Source: Hyphomicrobiaceae bacterium
GTDB lineage: Bacteria > Pseudomonadota > Alphaproteobacteria > Rhizobiales > Hyphomicrobiaceae
Assembly: GCA_022844275.1 (NCBI GenBank)
Contig: JALHMB010000001.1
Span: 682,001 to 746,000, forward strand
Direction of reading: 5' to 3'
DNA: 64,000 nt
The translations under genes were made by a program, and so were the position numbers. Positions within the stretch are counted from its first letter, which is position 1. Each line of letters starts with the position of its first letter. The notes under the pieces were generated by a model. The model saw only the letters and a program-made list of their open reading frames with translations. It was not told the DNA's origin and did not search any database. This document shows, piece after piece, positions 59,126-64,000 of the stretch.

Positions 59126-59510
59126 TCGGATGAATGCGGCGTGCCATTTTTTCCCGCGCGAGCGTTACGACCGATATGAGATATGCGGCCCCCACCGTCA
59201 TCACCGTCGGCAGCAGGCGCTCGAAGTTCGTACCGACACAATCATGCGCGATGCGCAAGGCCAGGATGCACGTCAAACCGGAGCTTGATTGCCGCCCTGA
59301 TCGGCCTCAAGATCGAATGGGGCGCACGCTCGTCGCAGCGGAGCTGGTGTTCGGCGCGAGCGGTGGTGACGGCGGGGCTTAGTTGGTACATCTTCCAGCA
59401 AAAGAACCAGCTCGACATTCGGAGCGAGTTCGTCTTCCGCCTCCTCGAGCGCAGCATCATGCAGCGATGGGTCCTGCAGACGTAGCTACAGAGCAATCAA
59501 AGAGGGCGTA

Positions 59511-59957
59511 ATGCGACTCACTGATTTGGCAGCAGGCGCATTGCTGTGCGCCCTCGCCCTCTTCGCGTTGTTCGTCGTCTTGCCCGCGCAGACGTCGGCA
59601 ACGGGAGGCATCGGGCTTGGCCCTCGCGATCTGCCTACGCTGAGTCTTCTTATAGTGATCGGTCTGTCAGCGCTTCTGGCCGTTCAGGCACTGTTCGGCA
59701 GGACGCGGGAGCGCAAAACGCTTTGGCCAGCCAGTGGCCACGAGACCTGGACGATGGCTGTTGGCTTTTCACTAACGTTGGCCGGCATCGGGATCTTTCA
59801 GTACGCCGGCTTTCTGGTCGGCGGCACCGTCCTGATTGTCTCGATCATGTGGTTCATGGGTGACCGCAGCTGGTTGCGCCTACTGCTCACTCCGACAGTG
59901 GTGGTGGGGAGCATGTACGTGTTTGTGACGCAGCTTCTGCACATTTCCGTTCCCTGA
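59511..59957 (+). CDS. Tripartite tricarboxylate transporter TctB family protein
   Basis: 148 aa, four hydrophobic segments, located upstream of tctA. Confidence 0.85.
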   Translation: MRLTDLAAGALLCALALFALFVVLPAQTSATGGIGLGPRDLPTLSLLIVIGLSALLAVQALFGRTRERKTLWPASGHETWTMAVGFSLTLAGIGIFQYAGFLVGGTVLIVSIMWFMGDRSWLRLLLTPTVVVGSMYVFVTQLLHISVP

Positions 59958-59966
59958 GTCGCAACA

Positions 59967-61457
59967 ATGGAAGCCATTGTCTCGGGTTTTGGGAACGCGT
60001 TCACCCTCAGCAATGTGGCGTTTGTCGCGCTCGGCGTGCTGCTTGGCTATGTGGTCGGCGTCTTGCCCGGGTTCAATCGTCCGACTGCCTTGGCACTTGC
60101 AGTTCCACTCACCTTCTACATGGGCCCTGTTTCCGGCATCTCCTTTCTCATTGGCATCAGCAAGGGCAGCGCCACCGGCGGGGCTGTCACGGCCATTATG
60201 CTCAATACGCCCGGTGAAGCCTCATCGGCGGCGACATGTCTCGACGGCTACCCGCTCGCGCGCAAGGGACGCGCTCGTTCCGCTCTTCTCATGGCTCTCA
60301 TCGCATCGGTCTTCGGTGACGTTTTTGCGACACTCGTCCTGATTGCTTTTGCCCTGCCCCTCAGCCGTTTCGCTCTCTTGATCGGGCCCGTCGAGATCTG
60401 CGCTGTGCTGCTCTTTGCCCTTACGTTCATTGCCGGTCTTTCCGGAAAGTCGCTCCTCAAGGGTTTGATCTCGGGTTTCATCGGCATTTTTCTAGGCACA
60501 GTTGGTCTTGATGTGGAAACAGGGACCCCGCGCATGACATTCGGTCAGGCGGATCTCTTCGACGGTTTGCCGTTGATGGTCATCGCCATCGGCCTGCTCG
60601 CACTATCGGAAATGATCATCCAGATGGAGGACCGGAGCGGGAGCCAGTCCCCTCAGACCATCATCACGACTGGCAGCAAGGATCGGCCGAGCTTGCAGGA
60701 GCTCAAGGCTTGTACGCCAGTAATGCTCCGATCGAGCCTGCTCGGGACGGCGCTTGGCGTTGTTCCTGGTCTCGGAGCGAGCATAGCTTCATTTCTTGCC
60801 TACACGTGGGCGCGGAATTCGTCACCATCACCGGAGCGCTTTGGAACGGGCGCGCTGGAAGGTGTCGCCGCAGCTGAAGCCGCCGACAACGCTGCCGTCC
60901 CCGCCGGCCTCATTCCTCTATTCGCGCTTGGCATTCCCGGCGGCATCGCCGCTGCGCTGATCATCGGTGCGTTCACGATCCACGGCATTGTTCCGGGGCC
61001 GCTGATGTTCACGAGTCATCCGCACGTGCTCAACGGGATCTACGCCTCGATGCTGATGGCCAGCGCCTTGATGTTCGCCATCGGCTACTTCGGCTCCAGT
61101 CTCCTGGCTCGCCTGACATTGCTGCCACAGAGCATGGTTGTGGCTACCGTCGTATTCCTGTGCGTAGTTGGCGCCTATCTTGAAGGCGGCACCATGTTCG
61201 GAGTCTATCTCGTGTTCGGCTTTGCAGTGCTCGGCTGGCTATTGCGGAAGTTCGAGTTCTCGTTCGTGACTTTTCTCATCGGCTTCGTGATAACCCCGAT
61301 GCTGGAACTGTCACTACGACAAGCACTCATTCTCACCGACCGCAATCCAAGCGCTCTCCTCGACCACCCTATCGCCATCGCTGTCCTCGCGCTAACGCTG
61401 CTATCAGCTTGGCGCCTGACTTCACGCCGATATGGCACCCCGTTGATCGGGGATTGA
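59967..61457 (+). CDS. tctA: Tripartite tricarboxylate transporter permease TctA
   Basis: LGYVVGVLPGFNRPTALALAVPLTFYMGPVSGISFLIGISKGSATGGAVTAIMLNTPGEASSAATCLDGYPLARKG. Confidence 0.94.
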   Translation: MEAIVSGFGNAFTLSNVAFVALGVLLGYVVGVLPGFNRPTALALAVPLTFYMGPVSGISFLIGISKGSATGGAVTAIMLNTPGEASSAATCLDGYPLARKGRARSALLMALIASVFGDVFATLVLIAFALPLSRFALLIGPVEICAVLLFALTFIAGLSGKSLLKGLISGFIGIFLGTVGLDVETGTPRMTFGQADLFDGLPLMVIAIGLLALSEMIIQMEDRSGSQSPQTIITTGSKDRPSLQELKACTPVMLRSSLLGTALGVVPGLGASIASFLAYTWARNSSPSPERFGTGALEGVAAAEAADNAAVPAGLIPLFALGIPGGIAAALIIGAFTIHGIVPGPLMFTSHPHVLNGIYASMLMASALMFAIGYFGSSLLARLTLLPQSMVVATVVFLCVVGAYLEGGTMFGVYLVFGFAVLGWLLRKFEFSFVTFLIGFVITPMLELSLRQALILTDRNPSALLDHPIAIAVLALTLLSAWRLTSRRYGTPLIGD

Positions 61458-61491
61458 TGAATACACCAGTCTCACAGAGAGGAATGGAATG

Positions 61492-62484
61492 ATGAATACG
61501 TGGGAACGTCGTCACTATGTTTGCGGACGCATGTGGCTCATCGCTGTCATGGCGACGATTGCGGCGGCTCTCGTACTCCCGACGGCAAGCTCGGCGCAGG
61601 AGTGGCCGACGAAGCCCGTCAATCTCGTTGTCGGCTACGGCGCCGGAGGTGGCGTCGATCAGATGGCACGGTTTCTCGCGCGCATCGCGGGAGATGACCT
61701 GAAGCAGCCATTGATCATTCAGAACCGGCCGGGTGGCGGCGGCGCGGTGGCGGCAATCAGCGTCAAGGCTGCCCCAGCGGATGGACATACTCTTCTGCTC
61801 ACGACATCCACCACCTTCACCTTCGATCATCATTTTGCCAAGGCAGATTTCTCCATCGATGACTTTCGTCACATAGCCATCATCGGCCAGTTCCAGGAGG
61901 TTTTCGTTGCGCATCCTTCGCGGCCTTGGAAAACGCTGCAGGATGCGATCGAGGAAGCCAAGGCCCAAAAGCGCGATCTCAAGTACGCTTCGTTCTACCA
62001 GCTCGATCGCGTCGTGACGGCCATGATCTCCAAGCAATCGGGCGTGAGAATATCTCCTGTTCCGACGCAAGGCGGTGCGGGTGTGGTCAATGCAGTCATA
62101 GCCAATCAGGTCGACTTTGGGACGACGGGCGGCACCTGGGGACCGTCTGTCGCGTCCGGCACGATCAAGCTGCTCGCCTCTGGTCCACGAGATGCACTCA
62201 AGAACTATTCGAGCGTTCCAACACTCCGCGGCCTCGGGTTCGATATCGAAACAGAAGTATTCGTTACCGTGTCGGCACCCAAGGATACGACCGCAGCGGT
62301 CGTAGAGAAGATCTCGGCGGCGCTGAAGAAGGCGGCAAATGAAACGTCATACGCCACCTTCTGCGAGGAGCAGTTGCAGGTACGTCATCTCAATCTCGAT
62401 GCCGCGGAGACGGGGAGAGCGCTCACTCGGCAATCGGAACGTTACGCCAAGCTTATCGAGGCTGCGGGCAGCGCCGCGCGGTGA
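61492..62484 (+). CDS. Tripartite tricarboxylate transporter substrate-binding protein (TctC/Bug family)
   Basis: Signal peptide; WPTKPVNLVVGYGAGGGVDQMARFLARI; IQNRPGGGGAVAAISV. Confidence 0.93.
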   Translation: MNTWERRHYVCGRMWLIAVMATIAAALVLPTASSAQEWPTKPVNLVVGYGAGGGVDQMARFLARIAGDDLKQPLIIQNRPGGGGAVAAISVKAAPADGHTLLLTTSTTFTFDHHFAKADFSIDDFRHIAIIGQFQEVFVAHPSRPWKTLQDAIEEAKAQKRDLKYASFYQLDRVVTAMISKQSGVRISPVPTQGGAGVVNAVIANQVDFGTTGGTWGPSVASGTIKLLASGPRDALKNYSSVPTLRGLGFDIETEVFVTVSAPKDTTAAVVEKISAALKKAANETSYATFCEEQLQVRHLNLDAAETGRALTRQSERYAKLIEAAGSAAR

Positions 62485-62595
62485 TCGCCGCTGGCGTCGT
62501 TGAGCGCAGCTCATAGCCAAGTGGATCTATCGAGCGCCAGCGACAATCGTTATCGGCTGAGCGCAGTATTTCTACGGTTGGCACGTTCCACGGCG

Positions 62596-62997
62596 TTAGC
62601 GGCGCGCCTGCCCGGGCCGGGTTGTATAGCTGGCGATGCCGATCCGGTCGCCGGGTGCAAGATGCTGCTCCAGCACGCGTGGAAGGTCCAGCGGATGAAG
62701 TCGCCGCGCCAACGCTGCGAGCGCAAGCTCCAGTGACGGCAAGCGCCGCTTCGCCGCGACCTCAACCGCACGCGCCGACGCATAACTGTTGGCGACCCGC
62801 GTCGTCGTCTCACAGAGATCAAGAGTTCCGGGGCCTGCAACGAAAGGCAGCGAGGCGATCGACTGCGTCGCGCTGTCGGCGTCCGCTATTTTGCGGCATC
62901 GTTGACACAGCTTCCCCTCTGAGAAGCGCTCCTGATCAAGATAATCAATGGCGACATCGATGATGTCTGCTGCGCCGCAGCCTTTGGTGGAATAATA
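62596..62997 (-). pseudogene. Startless open frame with protein-like composition, possible 3' remnant of a gene of unknown family
   Basis: Minus-strand frame YYSTKGCGAADIIDVAIDYLDQERFSEGKLCQRCRKIADADSATQSIASLPFVAGPGTLDLCETTTRVANSYASARAVEVAAKRRLPSLELALAALARRLHPLDLPRVLEQHLAPGDRIGIASYTTRPGQARR*; no ATG/GTG/TTG in the first half. Confidence 0.4.
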
Positions 62998-63155
62998 TCA
63001 AATTACTCAACCTTAGATTGCACCACGAGCCGAATCATTCTTAAATCGAGCACGTCGCGCAGGGCTTTCGTCTCTCGTGCAGGGCGCGCCTAGGCGAGGC
63101 CACTGCCGGAAAGGCGGGGACGGACGACCATCATCAAATCAGAGGGAACTCTTGC

Positions 63156-63656
63156 ATGAAACGTATGTTGGGGGCGGCGCTGGCGCTTCTTGTCACGTCC
63201 ATCATTCTGGCCGGCGGCGTGCAGGCGGCGCAGACTGTGCCGGAGGATCTCGATGTTTCTATCGAGATCGTGGAAGCCTGCGTGGTGGGGACCATCGTGC
63301 CCATCGCGTTCGGCACTCAAGGCACCTTGGCGGCAGCCGTGGATGCAGCAGGAGCAGTGGACGTCACCTGCCCTGACGAGGTCGCATACTCCATCGCATT
63401 GGATGCCGGTGGTGGTGACGGCGCCACCGTAAGCATCCGCAAAATGACAGGGCCTGCCGCGGCAACGATCAACTACACGCTCTATCAGAATGAAGAGCGA
63501 TCGACCGTGTGGGGTGACGTGGATGGCTCGAACAGAAAAACCGCAACCGGCACCGGCACGGCCCAGACGCACAACATCTACGGCCGCGTACCCGTGCAGT
63601 CCACACCGGCCGTCGGCACCTATACCGACACTGTAACGGTCATCGTCCACTACTGA
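63156..63656 (+). CDS. Spore coat protein U domain-containing protein (Csu pilin-like)
   Basis: Signal peptide; LDVSIEIVEACVVGTIVPIAFGTQGTLAAAVDAAGAVDVTCPDEVAYSIALDAG...YTDTVTVIVHY. Confidence 0.88.
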   Translation: MKRMLGAALALLVTSIILAGGVQAAQTVPEDLDVSIEIVEACVVGTIVPIAFGTQGTLAAAVDAAGAVDVTCPDEVAYSIALDAGGGDGATVSIRKMTGPAAATINYTLYQNEERSTVWGDVDGSNRKTATGTGTAQTHNIYGRVPVQSTPAVGTYTDTVTVIVHY

Positions 63657-63681
63657 GATCGAGGCCGCGGAGAAGATCGGC

Positions 63682-64000
63682 ATGCGTGCAACCTTCAAAT
63701 GCCTGGCCGCACTGTTCCTGCTGTCAGCACCATCGGCGGAGGCTGCATCGCTCCGCGTATCGCCAGTGACGCTAGATCTAAGCATGCCGCGCAGCTCCGC
63801 CACGTTGACGCTGCGGAACGATGCGAGCCGGCCGCTGGACGTGCAGGTTCGCGTCTTCCGATGGACGCAGACTGGCGGAGCTGACGCATATGAGGCGACG
63901 ACGGCTGTTGTGGTCAGCCCGCCGGCGACGCGCCTCGCGCCAGGTGTCGATTACACCGTACGTGTGGTGCGGACGTCCAAAGCACCGATCACTACCGAAG
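63682..64000 (+). CDS. Fimbrial (PapD-like) periplasmic chaperone, truncated by window end
   Basis: MRATFKCLAALFLLSAPSAEAASLRVSPVTLDLSMPRSSATLTLRNDASRPLDVQVRVFRWTQ...; open to window edge, absent from the ORF track. Confidence 0.82.
   Translation, partial: MRATFKCLAALFLLSAPSAEAASLRVSPVTLDLSMPRSSATLTLRNDASRPLDVQVRVFRWTQTGGADAYEATTAVVVSPPATRLAPGVDYTVRVVRTSKAPITTE

Noticed and set aside
59183-59485. 100-aa ORF between mocR and tctB
   Set aside because: No recognisable domain, Ser/Arg-rich N-terminus, overlapping competing frames; only the C-terminal third looks protein-like.
1-64000. CRISPR arrays, prophage, transposons, rRNA, tRNA (including selC)
   Set aside because: No regularly spaced repeats, integrase/transposase proteins or clear cloverleaf/T-loop context seen by eye; a tRNAscan-SE run would settle tRNA absence.

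Overview
64 kb of GC-rich bacterial chromosome, probably alphaproteobacterial (inferred from gene content and style only). It is an accessory catabolic region with seven separate solute-uptake systems: a Fe3+/spermidine-type ABC, a Liv-type ABC, TRAP DctPQM, two polar amino-acid ABCs (one with a fused permease-ATPase), an orphan TAXI binding protein, and a tripartite tricarboxylate TctCBA. These are interleaved with amide/lactam/N-acyl hydrolases (two HyuA/HyuB pairs, a creatininase-family protein, acetamidase/formamidase, polysaccharide deacetylase, tandem M20 peptidases), two LLM flavin monooxygenases, a three-subunit molybdenum hydroxylase and a three-subunit formate dehydrogenase. Regulators are one LysR, three GntR/FCD and one MocR. 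The ORF track splits the formate dehydrogenase alpha subunit at an in-frame TGA at 36275-36277 (minus strand). The context [23 protein letters not shown] and a hairpin just downstream indicate a selenocysteine codon. The other main points of interest are a standalone YcaO protein in a PhzF/DUF1127/LysE locus opposite a MocR regulator with three ~23-24 bp-spaced operator-like repeats, a HyuB with an extra C-terminal domain, an unlisted 46-aa membrane ORF beside formate dehydrogenase, a decayed CaiB/BaiF CoA-transferase, a startless protein-like frame at 62.6-63.0 kb, and palindromic operator candidates at a GntR/creatininase locus. The right edge cuts into a spore-coat-U/chaperone (Csu-like) cluster. 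I saw no CRISPR, transposase, rRNA or convincing tRNA.
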